Assembly: GCA_902362595.1 (NCBI GenBank)
Contig: CABIXF010000013.1
Location: 1-64,000, forward strand
Origin: Bacteroidaceae bacterium
Lineage (GTDB): Bacteria; Bacteroidota; Bacteroidia; Bacteroidales; Bacteroidaceae
DNA length: 64,000 nucleotides
Direction of reading: 5' to 3'
Part shown: in pieces, positions 16,743 through 26,431 of the stretch
How positions within the stretch are numbered: the first letter of the stretch is position 1
How the letters are laid out: each line of letters opens with the position of its first letter
Notes under the pieces: model-generated
Databases searched by the model: none
What the model was told of the DNA's origin: nothing
What the model saw: the letters and a program-made list of their open reading frames with translations, nothing else
Made by a program: the position numbers and the translations under genes

Positions 16743-18033
16743 ACCTTTGTCTTTGCTGGAGCTGAATTCACTGGTCAGGAGGAGTATTACCTCCTGCTTG
16801 CCGGATGAATATTGGGTGCAGGCGGAACTGAGCGATGTACGCGTGAACTATTCCGGGCATTGTTACCTGGAGTTCGTGCAGAAAGATGCCACAGGCAATG
16901 CCCTGCTGGCCAAGGCTCGGGGGATTATATGGGCGAACGTATTTACCAGATTGCGGGCTTATTTTGAACGGGAAACCGGACAGGCTTTTGTGTCCGGACT
17001 GAAAGTGCTGGTCAAAGTCACAGTCGATTTTCATGAACTGTATGGTTATTCGTTGACGGTAGTCAATATCGACCCTACTTATACGTTGGGCGATATGGTA
17101 CGTCGCCGGAAGGAAATTCTGCGTCAGCTGGACGAAGAGGGTATCCTGACACTCAATAAAGAACTGGAACTGCCGCTACTTACCCAGCGGATTGCCGTAA
17201 TTTCATCGGCTACAGCTGCGGGGTATGGCGATTTCTGCAACCAGTTACAGCACAATGCCTTCGGCTTTGTGTTTTATCCTTATCTTTTTCAGGCGGTCAT
17301 GCAGGGAGAGCAGGTGGAGCAGTCCATCATTCAGGCCCTCGACCGTATCAATGCCACGCGCGATCTTTGGGATGTAGTGGTCATTATCCGAGGGGGAGGA
17401 GCCACTTCCGATCTTTCCGGTTTCGACACTTACGAGCTGGCCGCGAACTGTGCCCAGTTCCCGCTTCCCATCATTACCGGAATCGGGCATGAACGTGATG
17501 ATACCGTATTGGACCTGATAGCCCATACCCGTGTGAAGACTCCGACGGCTGCCGCCGAGTTCCTGATTAATCACCTGCGGCAGACGGCACAGGAATTGGA
17601 AGGATACGAGGAAATTATTTATGAAGAAGTTCCCCGCTTGTTGCAGCAAGAAAAGCAACGGTTGGAAGGTTTTGTCACGCGCATTCCCGGACAGGTGCAG
17701 ATGCGTTTGCAGCGGGAGACCTTCCGGCAGGAGCGCTTCCAGAACCGGATAAAGACGGCTTGGCAGTCGCGTTTGCTGCAGGAAAATTACCGTTTGCAAC
17801 TGATGCCTCGTGTACTTTCTGCCCTGCAGAACCGGGTGCAGCGCGAAACACATCGGCTGGAACTGCTGGCGCAACGGGTGTCTTCCGCTTCGCCGGAAGT
17901 CTTGTTGAAGAAAGGGTATAGTCTTACCTTGCTGAATGGAAAAGCAGTGACAGACGCTTCCTTGCTGAAACCGGGGGATGAAGTGGAGACCCGTCTGGCA
18001 AAGGGGCGATTCAGAAGTAAAGTAATCAAATGA
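16732..18033 (+). CDS. xseA: Exodeoxyribonuclease VII large subunit
   Basis: XseA forms the catalytic part of the single-strand-specific exonuclease VII. The 433-residue protein shows an N-terminal OB-fold (about 1-105), the catalytic domain with RRKEIL, ISSATAAGYGDF, RGGGATSDLSGF and GIGHERDDTVLD, and a long coiled-coil C-terminal part. It starts inside the end of the subtilase gene and is followed 9 nt later by xseB. Confidence 0.96.
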   Translation: MENKPLSLLELNSLVRRSITSCLPDEYWVQAELSDVRVNYSGHCYLEFVQKDATGNALLAKARGIIWANVFTRLRAYFERETGQAFVSGLKVLVKVTVDFHELYGYSLTVVNIDPTYTLGDMVRRRKEILRQLDEEGILTLNKELELPLLTQRIAVISSATAAGYGDFCNQLQHNAFGFVFYPYLFQAVMQGEQVEQSIIQALDRINATRDLWDVVVIIRGGGATSDLSGFDTYELAANCAQFPLPIITGIGHERDDTVLDLIAHTRVKTPTAAAEFLINHLRQTAQELEGYEEIIYEEVPRLLQQEKQRLEGFVTRIPGQVQMRLQRETFRQERFQNRIKTAWQSRLLQENYRLQLMPRVLSALQNRVQRETHRLELLAQRVSSASPEVLLKKGYSLTLLNGKAVTDASLLKPGDEVETRLAKGRFRSKVIK

Positions 18034-18042
18034 AACAATGAT

Positions 18043-18252
18043 ATGGCAGCAAAGAAAGAAACCTACTCAGAGGCCATGAAGCGCCTGGAGGAAATCGTGG
18101 CCCGTATTGAAAGCAACGAACTGGACATTGACCAGTTGGGCGAATACTTGCAGGAGGCCCAAAAACTGATAAAGTTCTGTAAGAACAAATTGTATAAAGC
18201 CGATGCGGAAATCAAGAAGATTTTGGAAGAAGAAAGCGACGCACAAGCTTGA
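18043..18252 (+). CDS. xseB: Exodeoxyribonuclease VII small subunit
   Basis: The 69-residue helical protein has the XseB pattern: a first helix with YSEAMKRLEEIVARIE, then LDQLGEYLQEAQKLIKFCK, which matches the family's conserved second helix. It directly follows xseA, and the two subunits form exonuclease VII. A strong terminator begins 2 nt past the stop. Confidence 0.95.
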   Translation: MAAKKETYSEAMKRLEEIVARIESNELDIDQLGEYLQEAQKLIKFCKNKLYKADAEIKKILEEESDAQA

Positions 18253-18253
18253 G

Positions 18254-18293
18254 CACTAAAAAAGCCAGACCGGGAAGTCTGGCTTTTTTAGTG
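18254..18293. terminator. Bidirectional rho-independent terminator
   Basis: A 17-bp perfect stem (18254-18270 with 18277-18293) has a CGGGAA loop. The GC-rich centre is flanked by A6 and T6 runs. It separates the convergent xseB and S46 peptidase genes. Confidence 0.92.
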
Positions 18294-18300
18294 GATAGGG

Positions 18301-20463
18301 TTATCGGATAATGGTCATTTCCTTGAGCAAGTGACCGGCACCCGCAAACTTGTCGATGATGAACAAGGTATAGCGGATGTCTACGCAAGCGGCTCGTTGC
18401 AACTGAGGATTGTAGGCAATGTCGCCGGTCAAGCCTTCATAGTTGCGGTCGAAGCCTGTACCGATGAGTTCTCCTTGGGCGTTGAAGACCGGAGAGCCTG
18501 AGTTTCCGCCCGTGTTGTCGGTAGCAGTGGCAAAGCAGACCGGCATACGTCCGTCGGGCATGGCGTAGGGGCCGAAGTCTTTCTTTTCATATAGTTCCTT
18601 CAGTTTGGCCGGAACCACAAATTCCGGGTTGTTCGGGTCTTCTTTTTCCATCACCCCTTTCAGGGTCGTGTAATACAGGTATTCTTTTCCGTCGGCCGGT
18701 TCGTAGGAACCGATTTTGCCATAAGTCAGACGCAGGGTAGAGTTGGCATCCGGATAGATAGGCTGTCCGTGCGCTTTTTTCAGTTGCAGCATACCTGCCA
18801 CCCAAGTCTTGTGGGCCGCATTGTAGGCATTGGTCTCTTCCTGCATGGCCTCGCTGGTTGCCTGGTAACCGTCGCGTACGGAAGCGGCGTATTTCACCAT
18901 CAGGTCGTTCTCCAGTTGAGCGGCATCCGGATGTGCCAGAAAAGCTTCCAATGCTTCCTGGCTTCTGAAGATAGACCGGTCGAAGCAAGCGTCTACAAAA
19001 GCATCCGTATTTCCCTGGAAGTCCTTGTCGATGGTCTGGAAGATGTCAATCCGTTGGGCTGCCGGAATCAGCCGGGCATACAAGGCGATGAGCTGCTTGG
19101 ATACCTTGCGGTCCACTTCCGGATTATAGTCCTTGTTGAAGAACTTCTTTCCGGCTTCTCTCAGGTTGGCCACGGCTTCGTCAATGTCTTTCTGTTTCTG
19201 GCTTTCCAAGGCTGCTTTCAATGCTTCCGTATCCGGCACTTTGAAGAATTCCGTGCCCAACATCAGAGCCTCGTAAATGGCTTGCTGGTGATAGACTGCC
19301 TCATGGCGCTGTGCCACTATCTGCTTGATGGTTTCGTAGGCTTTCCGGTAGCTGTCGTTGCCGATGGAATCGCCGAAGGCCAGCAGTTGCTGCTGTTCCC
19401 GTTTCTTGCGGTCGAGCACCTTCAGGCGTACCAGTCCTTCGTTCATGCCGATGGCGTTCTTCCAGTAATTGGCCGATGACGCATACTTGGCCGCATACTG
19501 GATGCGCGTGTGCGCGTCCTTGGCCATTTCTTCGCCCAACCCCCGCAAGCGCACGCCGCGGATGGTGTCGCGCATGAAGTTGGTAGTCTGCATACGTTCC
19601 TCCACTTCGTCACTGATCATGTAACGCCAGTTACGTCCCGGAAATCCCATCACGAAAGTGAAGTCACCTTCTTTCACCCCTTTCAGGTTGATGGCGATGT
19701 GTTTCTTGACTTTCAAAGGTACGTTGTCCGCACTATATTTGGCCGGTTTGCCGTCCTTGTTGGCATAGATGCGGAAGATAGAGAAATCTCCGCAGTGGCG
19801 TGGCCACATCCAGTTGTCGGTGTCTGCCCCGAATTTCCCGATGGAAGAGGGAGGAGCTCCTACCATACGTACGTCCTTGTAGGAAGTTTTGACAAACAGA
19901 TAATATTTGTTGGACCCGTAGAACGGTTTCAGCTCCAGGGTGGTGAATTCGTCGGTACGGATATGTTCTTTCTTGGCAAACTTTTCGGCCACTCCCGCCA
20001 GGAAAGACGGAGAAAGATAATTCGTTCCGTCCGGGTCTTTGGACTTCTTCAGCTGTTTCTGTACGTATTCCGTTACGTCGAGTATCCGGTCGATGAACGT
20101 CACGTTCAGTCCTTCGCAAGGAAGTTCCTGCTCCCGCGTCATGGCCCAGAAGCCATCGGTCAGGTAGTCATGTTCCACCGAGCTGTGCTGTTGGATATAT
20201 CCGTATCCACAGTGATGGTTGGTCAGTACCAGTCCTTCGGAAGAAATGACCTCTCCGGTACATCCTCCTCCAAAGTGTACGACTGCATCTTTCAGGCTGA
20301 TATTGTCCGGGCTGTATACCTTGTCGATGGTGATATCCAGTCCCAGGTCCTGCATCACAGCCGCATTCTGCTGCTTCAGGTCGGTCAGCATCCACATTCC
20401 CTCGTCCGCATGGGCGGCGAGGGTGAATGTGGCAAATAAAGTGAGTAAAAACTTATGCTTCAT
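18301..20463 (-). CDS. S46 family dipeptidyl-peptidase, DPP11-like
   Basis: S46 enzymes remove dipeptides from the N terminus of peptides in the periplasm of Bacteroidetes. The 720-residue protein has a signal peptide (about 1-19), the catalytic His region TNHHCGY (about 81-87), TDNWMWPRH carrying the acidic residue, and the nucleophile in GGNSGSP (S655). The residue 18 positions after the Ser is Arg (R673). In studied enzymes Arg at this place marks DPP11, which prefers Asp or Glu at P1, while Gly marks DPP7. Both the Ser and Arg numbers equal those of the Porphyromonas enzyme. It starts at a TAATG overlap with the upstream S46 gene, so the pair is translationally coupled. Confidence 0.93.
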   Translation of the reverse strand: MKHKFLLTLFATFTLAAHADEGMWMLTDLKQQNAAVMQDLGLDITIDKVYSPDNISLKDAVVHFGGGCTGEVISSEGLVLTNHHCGYGYIQQHSSVEHDYLTDGFWAMTREQELPCEGLNVTFIDRILDVTEYVQKQLKKSKDPDGTNYLSPSFLAGVAEKFAKKEHIRTDEFTTLELKPFYGSNKYYLFVKTSYKDVRMVGAPPSSIGKFGADTDNWMWPRHCGDFSIFRIYANKDGKPAKYSADNVPLKVKKHIAINLKGVKEGDFTFVMGFPGRNWRYMISDEVEERMQTTNFMRDTIRGVRLRGLGEEMAKDAHTRIQYAAKYASSANYWKNAIGMNEGLVRLKVLDRKKREQQQLLAFGDSIGNDSYRKAYETIKQIVAQRHEAVYHQQAIYEALMLGTEFFKVPDTEALKAALESQKQKDIDEAVANLREAGKKFFNKDYNPEVDRKVSKQLIALYARLIPAAQRIDIFQTIDKDFQGNTDAFVDACFDRSIFRSQEALEAFLAHPDAAQLENDLMVKYAASVRDGYQATSEAMQEETNAYNAAHKTWVAGMLQLKKAHGQPIYPDANSTLRLTYGKIGSYEPADGKEYLYYTTLKGVMEKEDPNNPEFVVPAKLKELYEKKDFGPYAMPDGRMPVCFATATDNTGGNSGSPVFNAQGELIGTGFDRNYEGLTGDIAYNPQLQRAACVDIRYTLFIIDKFAGAGHLLKEMTIIR

Positions 20464-22634
20464 TATTCTACGATGGTCATTTCGTCAATCAGGTTCTTGC
20501 AACCTCCCAGTTTTTCTACGATGAACAGCACGTAGCGGATATCTACGGCGATGCAGCGCTGGAGGTTGTTGTCGAAGTTGATGTCGCCGGAAAGAGATTC
20601 CCAGTTACCGTCGAAAGCGGCTCCAATCAGTTCTCCGTTGCCGTTCATCACCGGAGAACCTGAGTTACCGCCGGTAATGTCGTTGGTGGTCAGGAAGCAG
20701 GTCGGCATTTCGCCATTCGGCAAGGCATAACGTCCGTAGTTCTTGGTGGCGTACAGTTCTTTCAGCTTGGCCGGAACCACGAATTCCGGATTGTTGGGGT
20801 CTTCCTTTTCCATCACGCCTTTCAGGGTTGTGTAGTATTTGTAGTGGATTCCGTCTTTCGGATCGTACGATTTCACGTTACCGTAAGTCAGACGGAGGGT
20901 GAAGTTGGCATCCGGAGCTTTCGGAGTCGGTGCGTACATTTCGCAAAGACCGCGTACATAGGTTTTGTGCAGCAGGTTGATGTCGCCGTTTGCCTTGTCC
21001 AGTTGGTCGGCCAGTTCCTTGTACTTCTTGTTGACGGCATTGGCATATTCAGCCGACAAATCGTTCTGGATGGCTTCTGCAGTCGGATGTTCGATGAAGG
21101 CATTGAAATTCTTTTCATTAGCGAAGATGCTGTTATCGTAGAGGGCATCTACGTAGGCATCATAATCGCCTTTGAATGTGTTTTGAATGGTTTGATAGAA
21201 ATCGGGCAGAGCTTCAGCCGGTACCTTCTCTGCATAAAGAGGCAACAAGACCTTGGCTACTTTCCGGTCTACTTCGTGGTCATAATCCTTGTTGTGGATA
21301 TCGGCGTAGGCTTCCTTCAGAGTAGCGATGGCTGTGTCGATGTCTTTTTTCTTATTCTTTTTCAGTGCGGAAGCCAGATTCTGCAAAGCTTTCATCTTGG
21401 AACTGTGTGTAAATTCAATGCCGCTTCTGAAAGTTTCGGTAAAATAAGTCAGCTGGGTACGGAGCGGAGTCACACGCTTTACGTAGTCATCAATTTTGCC
21501 GACTACAGCTTCATAGTCTGCATTCTGTTTTTCTTTGGCAAAAGCAGCGAATTTTGCTTCCTGTTCAGCCTTTGTTTCCAATACGTGGTTGTCTACGATG
21601 GCCTTGTTCATGCCGATGGAGTTTTTCCAGTAGTTGCTGGAGCTGGCAAACTTGCTGGCATACTGGATACGTACCTTGTCGCTGGCAGCCATTTCCTTGC
21701 GGAGGATATTCTGGCGGGCTTCACGCACCGTGATACGCGGAATGTTGGTACCTTCCATGCGCAGACGTACCTCACTTTCAGTCAGGTAACGGCTGGTGCT
21801 TCCGGGGAATCCCATAATCATGGCATAGTCGCCTTCCTGCAGTCCCTTCAAAGAAATCGTCAGGTGTTTTTTTACTTTCAAGGGCACATTGTCCTTGCTG
21901 TATTCAGCCGGGTTTCCATTTTTGTCGGCGTAGATACGGAACATGGAGAAGTCGCCGGTGTGGCGCGGCCACATCCAGTTGTCGGTTTCTCCACCAAATT
22001 TACCAATGGATGAAGGGGGAGCGGCTACCATGCGGACGTCGCTGTAGGTCTTGATGAAGAACAGGTAGAATTTGTTTCCTTCATAGAAGGGAAGAGCTTG
22101 TGTGGAAATGCCCGGTTTCCCTTTCAGGTCACTCTTTTTCAGTTCTTCATCTGCCAGTTTCTTGAGGTATTTACTTCCGAAAGATTCGATCTCACTGACC
22201 TTACCTTTCTGTATGTCTTCGTTTACCTTATTGGTTACATCTACGATGCGGTCCACAAACTTGAAGGTCAATCCCGGAGTCGGCAGTTCTTCCTGATAAC
22301 TCTTTGCCCAGAACCCGTCGGTCAGGTAATCGTGTTCCACGGAACTATGTTGTTGAATGGCATCATAGCCACAGTGATGGTTCGTCAGAATCAGTCCGTT
22401 GGGGGAAATAATTTCACCCGTACATCCACGTCCGAAGATTCCCACTGCATCTTTCAGGGTAATCTGGTCCGGGTTGTAGATATCCGCAATATCCATTTTC
22501 AAGCCTTGCGCTTTCATTCGGTCGGCAAGGTTCTGCTCCTGCATGAGTTGAAGCAGCCACATTCCTTCATCGGCTTTTGCCGGAGAGAAGACGGCACAAA
22601 TAAGTGCGAGTGCGAGTACTTTAATTTTTTTCAT
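20463..22634 (-). CDS. S46 family dipeptidyl-peptidase, DPP7-like
   Basis: This is a second S46 peptidase of 723 residues, with a signal peptide (about 1-21), [17 protein letters not shown] and GGNSGSP with S658. The specificity position 18 residues after the Ser is Gly (G676), as in DPP7, which prefers hydrophobic P1 residues. It is first in a two-gene operon with the DPP11-like enzyme. A TATTTTTG -7 box lies on its strand at 22671-22664, about 30 nt before the ATG. Together the two enzymes should broaden dipeptide release from extracellular peptides; that is inference from the specificity residues. Confidence 0.93.
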   Translation of the reverse strand: MKKIKVLALALICAVFSPAKADEGMWLLQLMQEQNLADRMKAQGLKMDIADIYNPDQITLKDAVGIFGRGCTGEIISPNGLILTNHHCGYDAIQQHSSVEHDYLTDGFWAKSYQEELPTPGLTFKFVDRIVDVTNKVNEDIQKGKVSEIESFGSKYLKKLADEELKKSDLKGKPGISTQALPFYEGNKFYLFFIKTYSDVRMVAAPPSSIGKFGGETDNWMWPRHTGDFSMFRIYADKNGNPAEYSKDNVPLKVKKHLTISLKGLQEGDYAMIMGFPGSTSRYLTESEVRLRMEGTNIPRITVREARQNILRKEMAASDKVRIQYASKFASSSNYWKNSIGMNKAIVDNHVLETKAEQEAKFAAFAKEKQNADYEAVVGKIDDYVKRVTPLRTQLTYFTETFRSGIEFTHSSKMKALQNLASALKKNKKKDIDTAIATLKEAYADIHNKDYDHEVDRKVAKVLLPLYAEKVPAEALPDFYQTIQNTFKGDYDAYVDALYDNSIFANEKNFNAFIEHPTAEAIQNDLSAEYANAVNKKYKELADQLDKANGDINLLHKTYVRGLCEMYAPTPKAPDANFTLRLTYGNVKSYDPKDGIHYKYYTTLKGVMEKEDPNNPEFVVPAKLKELYATKNYGRYALPNGEMPTCFLTTNDITGGNSGSPVMNGNGELIGAAFDGNWESLSGDINFDNNLQRCIAVDIRYVLFIVEKLGGCKNLIDEMTIVE

Positions 22635-22775
22635 ATAGTGATGATTGTTAATATATCAAGGGACAAAAATAGTAAAAAAAAGCACAGCTTTTTCATGCAG
22701 GAAAATTAAAAGGTAATAAACCACTATCTTAGTATAAAATTTGATAATTTATTTCGACTCATCCTTGAAAGATTA

Positions 22776-22783
22776 TACCTTTG
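22776..22783 (+). promoter_or_regulatory. -7 box upstream of DUF4369 gene
   Basis: TACCTTTG matches TAnnTTTG 24 nt before the ATG at 22808. No convincing -33 element is at the normal distance. Confidence 0.5.
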
Positions 22784-22807
22784 CCGTCAAATTTAAAAGG
22801 TTAGAGC

Positions 22808-23503
22808 ATGCATAAACTTTATTTTTTCCTGTTGTGTGCAATCCTTTGCGCCTCTTGCAGTAAGAAATATAAGATAGAAGGTACTTCATCTGTTTCAATG
22901 TTGGATGGTAAGATGTTGTTTATAAAGATTCCAGTGGGCAATCAATTGATGAACATCGATTCAGCAGAAGTAATTCATGGCTTATTCAAGATGCAGGGGA
23001 AGGTGGACTCTACGGTACTGGCCTCTTTGTTTATGGACGATGATTGCATTATGCCCTTGGTTATTGAGCCGGGTCATATCGACATTCAGATAGACAATGC
23101 CGGGATAACTATTAAGGGAACTCCATTGAACGATTGCTTTAATGATTTTGTGGTGCGGAAGAACTCGCTTGATGACCGTGCGTACGAAGTGGAGCATGAG
23201 GAGAGCCGGATGATTATGGACGGAAAGGACTTGCAGACAGTTCATGAGGAAATCCAGAAAAAACGCGAAGAGATTGCCGATGAGATGAATCAGTTGGCAA
23301 AGACATTCATCCAGGACAATTATGAAAATGTGTTGGGGCCGGGAGTGTTTCTGATGCTGGGAAACAGTATGCCTTATCCTTTCCTGACTCCACTGATGCA
23401 AGAAATTTTTGACGGTGCTCCAGAATCGTTCAAGAACAATTATATGATTCAGGAGTTTGTGTCGATGGCACGTGAAAATATGGCACGCATGCCGCAACAT
23501 TAA
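22808..23503 (+). CDS. DUF4369-containing lipoprotein
   Basis: The 231-residue protein has a lipobox (LCASC, Cys17) and an N-terminal DUF4369-like domain seen in Bacteroidetes proteins often linked to thioredoxin-like domains. Here it ends without a thioredoxin CxxC motif, so only the N-terminal domain and a helical, Glu/Lys-rich tail (about 115-190) remain. The function is unknown. It is a single gene between the S46 operon and a terminator shared with the minus-strand operon. Confidence 0.75.
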   Translation: MHKLYFFLLCAILCASCSKKYKIEGTSSVSMLDGKMLFIKIPVGNQLMNIDSAEVIHGLFKMQGKVDSTVLASLFMDDDCIMPLVIEPGHIDIQIDNAGITIKGTPLNDCFNDFVVRKNSLDDRAYEVEHEESRMIMDGKDLQTVHEEIQKKREEIADEMNQLAKTFIQDNYENVLGPGVFLMLGNSMPYPFLTPLMQEIFDGAPESFKNNYMIQEFVSMARENMARMPQH

Positions 23504-23546
23504 AAGAATCGGGTAGAAAGTCTCCCTCCTACCCGACGATTCTTTT
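23502..23546. terminator. Bidirectional terminator
   Basis: AAAAGAATCGGGTA (23502-23515) pairs with TACCCG and GATTCTTTT (to 23546), with a two-base bulge. A-rich and T-rich ends allow use from both strands, between the convergent DUF4369 and acyltransferase genes. Confidence 0.85.
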
Positions 23547-23569
23547 ATTTCTTTTCTCTACTTTCTTCT

Positions 23570-24307
23570 TTATTTTGTTCCTTTGTATTTTTCCGGCAAA
23601 TCCTTTTCAATGGCTTGATAAGACTCTTCCATCAGCAGGGTAAGATTTTCCTGACCTTTACCTTGTGGGTAAATAGGCTCATGGATGGTCAGTTTCAACG
23701 GATGCCACGACAGCAGTTTGCCGGTGCGGGGCAGCACGTCGAACGAACCGCTGATGGTCATGGGTACTACGGGCATTTGCAGCTGGTCGGCGATGAGGAA
23801 AGCTCCTTTCTTAAATTCATTCATGTGCCCCGTGAAAGTTCGTCTTCCTTCCGGGAATACCACGAGCGAAGTACCTCCCTGCAGTATCTTTTCGGCCCGT
23901 TTGATGGTTTCGTATACTTTTCGCGGACTGGATTTGTCGACGAAGATGAATCCGGCCGATTCACAGGCTTTACCTACAAACGGAATGTTGCGCAGGCTTT
24001 TCTTCATCATCCATTTGAAATTTCTTCCCAGAAAACCATAAATCAGGAAAATATCGAAAGCTCCTTGGTGGTTGGCTACAAACACGTACGACGTCTTGTG
24101 GTCTATATGCTGATGCCCTTCCACTTTCACCGGGAGCAGAAACAGGAAGCAGGTAAGCTGTGACCATATCTTGCCCGGGTAGTATCCCCAGAAATGGCCG
24201 TTGCCGAGCCAGCATCCCAGCATGGTGGTCAGTGCCGTCAGGATGGTCAGTACAAGAAAAATGGGTAGTCCGATACAGATTTGATAAATAATGTATAAGA
24301 ATCTCAT
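23570..24307 (-). CDS. plsC: 1-acyl-sn-glycerol-3-phosphate acyltransferase
   Basis: The enzyme adds the second acyl chain to lysophosphatidic acid at the inner membrane. The 245-residue protein has N-terminal hydrophobic segments, the acyltransferase motif NHQGAFD (the HxxxxD box) and the substrate-binding FPEGRRTF. It is the last gene of the minus-strand operon starting at 28530 and lies 33 nt after the metallophosphoesterase gene. Other lysophospholipid acyltransferase roles are possible. Confidence 0.9.
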   Translation of the reverse strand: MRFLYIIYQICIGLPIFLVLTILTALTTMLGCWLGNGHFWGYYPGKIWSQLTCFLFLLPVKVEGHQHIDHKTSYVFVANHQGAFDIFLIYGFLGRNFKWMMKKSLRNIPFVGKACESAGFIFVDKSSPRKVYETIKRAEKILQGGTSLVVFPEGRRTFTGHMNEFKKGAFLIADQLQMPVVPMTISGSFDVLPRTGKLLSWHPLKLTIHEPIYPQGKGQENLTLLMEESYQAIEKDLPEKYKGTK

Positions 24308-24340
24308 AAATGGTAGTGGTTATTTGATTGTTGTTTTGAG

Positions 24341-25495
24341 TTAATTCGCTTTCTTTAAAGTGATGACCGTAATCTCCGGCCAGGCTCCCAACCGCATGGG
24401 AAAGAGCACATAGCCCAGTCCGATGTTGACATACAAGCCACGATTGCCTTCCAGATACAATCCCCGGTGTTCCGGATAGATGAATTTGGATACGGAAAAG
24501 CCGAACAGACTGATTTGCATGTCGTGGGTGTGTCCCGACAAGGTCAGCTGTACGGATGTGTCCGGAAGCACTTTTCTCCGCCAGTGGGTAGGGTCGTGGC
24601 TGAGCAGCACGGTGAACATGCCGTCGGTTCCTTTCAGGGCCTTGGGCAGGTCTCCCCGGTCGGGGAAGGGAGGTTTTCCGCTGTTTTCTACTCCCGCCAG
24701 GGCAAGAGAGTCCTTACCTTTATATATAATATGTGAATCGTTCAGCAGCATTCTCCATCCCATACGGTTTTCGCGGGCAACCAGACTGTCTACATTGGCC
24801 AGGCGGTCATGCTCGGTGTCCCACTTCACGTAGGTGCCGTAATCGTGATTTCCTAATACGGCATACACGCCATCGGGCGCTTTCAGTTGGGAGAATATCG
24901 GCATGAACTCCACCAGCTCGTCGGCTCGGCTGTTGACCAGGTCGCCGGTAAATACGGCCAGGTCGGCTTTTTGTTGGTTACAGAGGGCAATGGCTTTCCG
25001 AAGCGCTTCCCCGTTGCCTTTCCAGCTTCCGGAATGAATGTCCGACAGCTGCAGGATGCGGTAGCCGTTGAAGGCTTCCGGTAGGTCGGGCGAACAGAAA
25101 GTCACCTCTTTCACCTGAAAATATTCCTTGCCTTTGAGGGCACCGAACAGGATGTATCCGAAAACGAGTACGGCTGGAATCAAGGAGATTTTCCCATGGG
25201 GAACAGGCCGGCGGATGAGTTTCTGGAGCAGTCTCAGCAAGATGCTGGTCAGCATGAAGAGGGTCTTCGGAATGGTGACACACAAGGCCACAATCAGGTA
25301 CGTTCCGAAATACTCATGCAATTGGTCGTGCCCGATAAGGAATACTACCAGAATCAAGAGCAGCACGAGGGTCGGCCACCAGAATCTCTGCTTCCATTTT
25401 TTATTGTGCCAGTGCGACAGATAGGTCTTGCAGATATACCAGTCGGGCAAGAGGAACAAGGCCAGAAACAGAAGTGATACTCTTAATAGAATCAT
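24341..25495 (-). CDS. Membrane metallophosphoesterase
   Basis: The 384-residue protein has three to four N-terminal membrane segments (about 1-135) and then a calcineurin-like phosphoesterase domain with SDIHSG, FTGDLVN, VLGNHDYG and SGHTHDMQ. This architecture is common in Bacteroidetes, and the domain probably faces the periplasm. The substrate is unknown; UDP-diacylglucosamine or lipid phosphates have been proposed for related proteins. It is the fourth gene of the operon. Confidence 0.88.
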   Translation of the reverse strand: MILLRVSLLFLALFLLPDWYICKTYLSHWHNKKWKQRFWWPTLVLLLILVVFLIGHDQLHEYFGTYLIVALCVTIPKTLFMLTSILLRLLQKLIRRPVPHGKISLIPAVLVFGYILFGALKGKEYFQVKEVTFCSPDLPEAFNGYRILQLSDIHSGSWKGNGEALRKAIALCNQQKADLAVFTGDLVNSRADELVEFMPIFSQLKAPDGVYAVLGNHDYGTYVKWDTEHDRLANVDSLVARENRMGWRMLLNDSHIIYKGKDSLALAGVENSGKPPFPDRGDLPKALKGTDGMFTVLLSHDPTHWRRKVLPDTSVQLTLSGHTHDMQISLFGFSVSKFIYPEHRGLYLEGNRGLYVNIGLGYVLFPMRLGAWPEITVITLKKAN

Positions 25496-25515
25496 ATTGG
25501 CAGGTTTAAATGGGG

Positions 25516-26421
25516 TTAGGATTGTAAGTTGGCAGTCAGGTATTTGCGTAACACGTCGGGCTCCATTTGCCGTCGGACAGCATAATCCATGAGCTGTTCT
25601 TCATCGATTTTTCCCACGGCAAAATAGCGGGAAGCCGGATGCGCGAACATCAGTCCGCATACCGACGCATGCGGCTGCATCATCCCGTTCTCGGTGAGGC
25701 GGATGCCGATGCGTTTCATGTCGATGAGGCGGTCGAGCAGGAAGCTGACTGAAATATCCGGCAGGGAGGGATAGCCCACGGCAGGACGGATACCCTGATA
25801 ATCTTCGTTCAGAAGCTGCTTCATGGTGAGATGCTCGTCTTTGGCATATCCCCAAACCTCCTTGCGCACGGTTTCGTGTATCTTTTCGGCAGCTGCTTCT
25901 GCCAGGCGTTCTCCCAGCGTCTTGATGAGCAGGGCCTGGTAATCGTCGTGCAGGAACTCTTCTTCCATGGCCGGGTCGATGGTGGTGGCAAATCCTCCCA
26001 CCGTATCCTTGATGCCCGATGAGAGCGGGCGCACAAAGTCACTCAGGCAAAGAAACGGGTCATCAGGACGTACACGGGTCTGCTGGCGAAGCAAGGGGAA
26101 CGACATCCCCTCCAAAATCAGGTTGTCTCCGTCGGCATTGGCCTCCATAAGTCGGTAGATGGCATAAACGCCGTATTTTCCGTCAATGTGGTTGAGCATG
26201 CGTACAGCTTCCTTATGCAATTGCATGGCTTCGGCAGCCTTGGCACGGTCGGTTTCCGGGAAAGAAGCCAGCCAGCCGGCCCGGCAGGCATCACAGCCAT
26301 GAATGTCGGCAATGGTGGCGAAACGAGGCTGGAATCCCCACGCATGGAAGAAGTAAATCCAGTTGATGTATTCAGCCAGGTCGTGTATGTCGTAACGGAC
26401 GGTGGTGATGTCTGTTTTCAT
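25516..26421 (-). CDS. Stand-alone methionine synthase activation-domain protein
   Basis: The 301-residue protein matches the AdoMet-binding activation domain of cobalamin-dependent methionine synthase MetH, seen in RPAVGYPSLPD, the MQPHASVCGLMFAHPASRYF region and VGKIDEEQLMDYA. In MetH this module binds AdoMet for reductive reactivation of cob(II)alamin. Here it is a separate protein without the homocysteine, folate or B12 domains. Such separate proteins are known in Bacteroidetes and may work in trans. It lies between pyrC (10 nt upstream) and the metallophosphoesterase gene. The ATG at 26421 clears the end of pyrC, while a longer start would overlap it. Confidence 0.85.
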   Translation of the reverse strand: MKTDITTVRYDIHDLAEYINWIYFFHAWGFQPRFATIADIHGCDACRAGWLASFPETDRAKAAEAMQLHKEAVRMLNHIDGKYGVYAIYRLMEANADGDNLILEGMSFPLLRQQTRVRPDDPFLCLSDFVRPLSSGIKDTVGGFATTIDPAMEEEFLHDDYQALLIKTLGERLAEAAAEKIHETVRKEVWGYAKDEHLTMKQLLNEDYQGIRPAVGYPSLPDISVSFLLDRLIDMKRIGIRLTENGMMQPHASVCGLMFAHPASRYFAVGKIDEEQLMDYAVRRQMEPDVLRKYLTANLQS

Positions 26422-26431
26422 GCGGTTTCTT

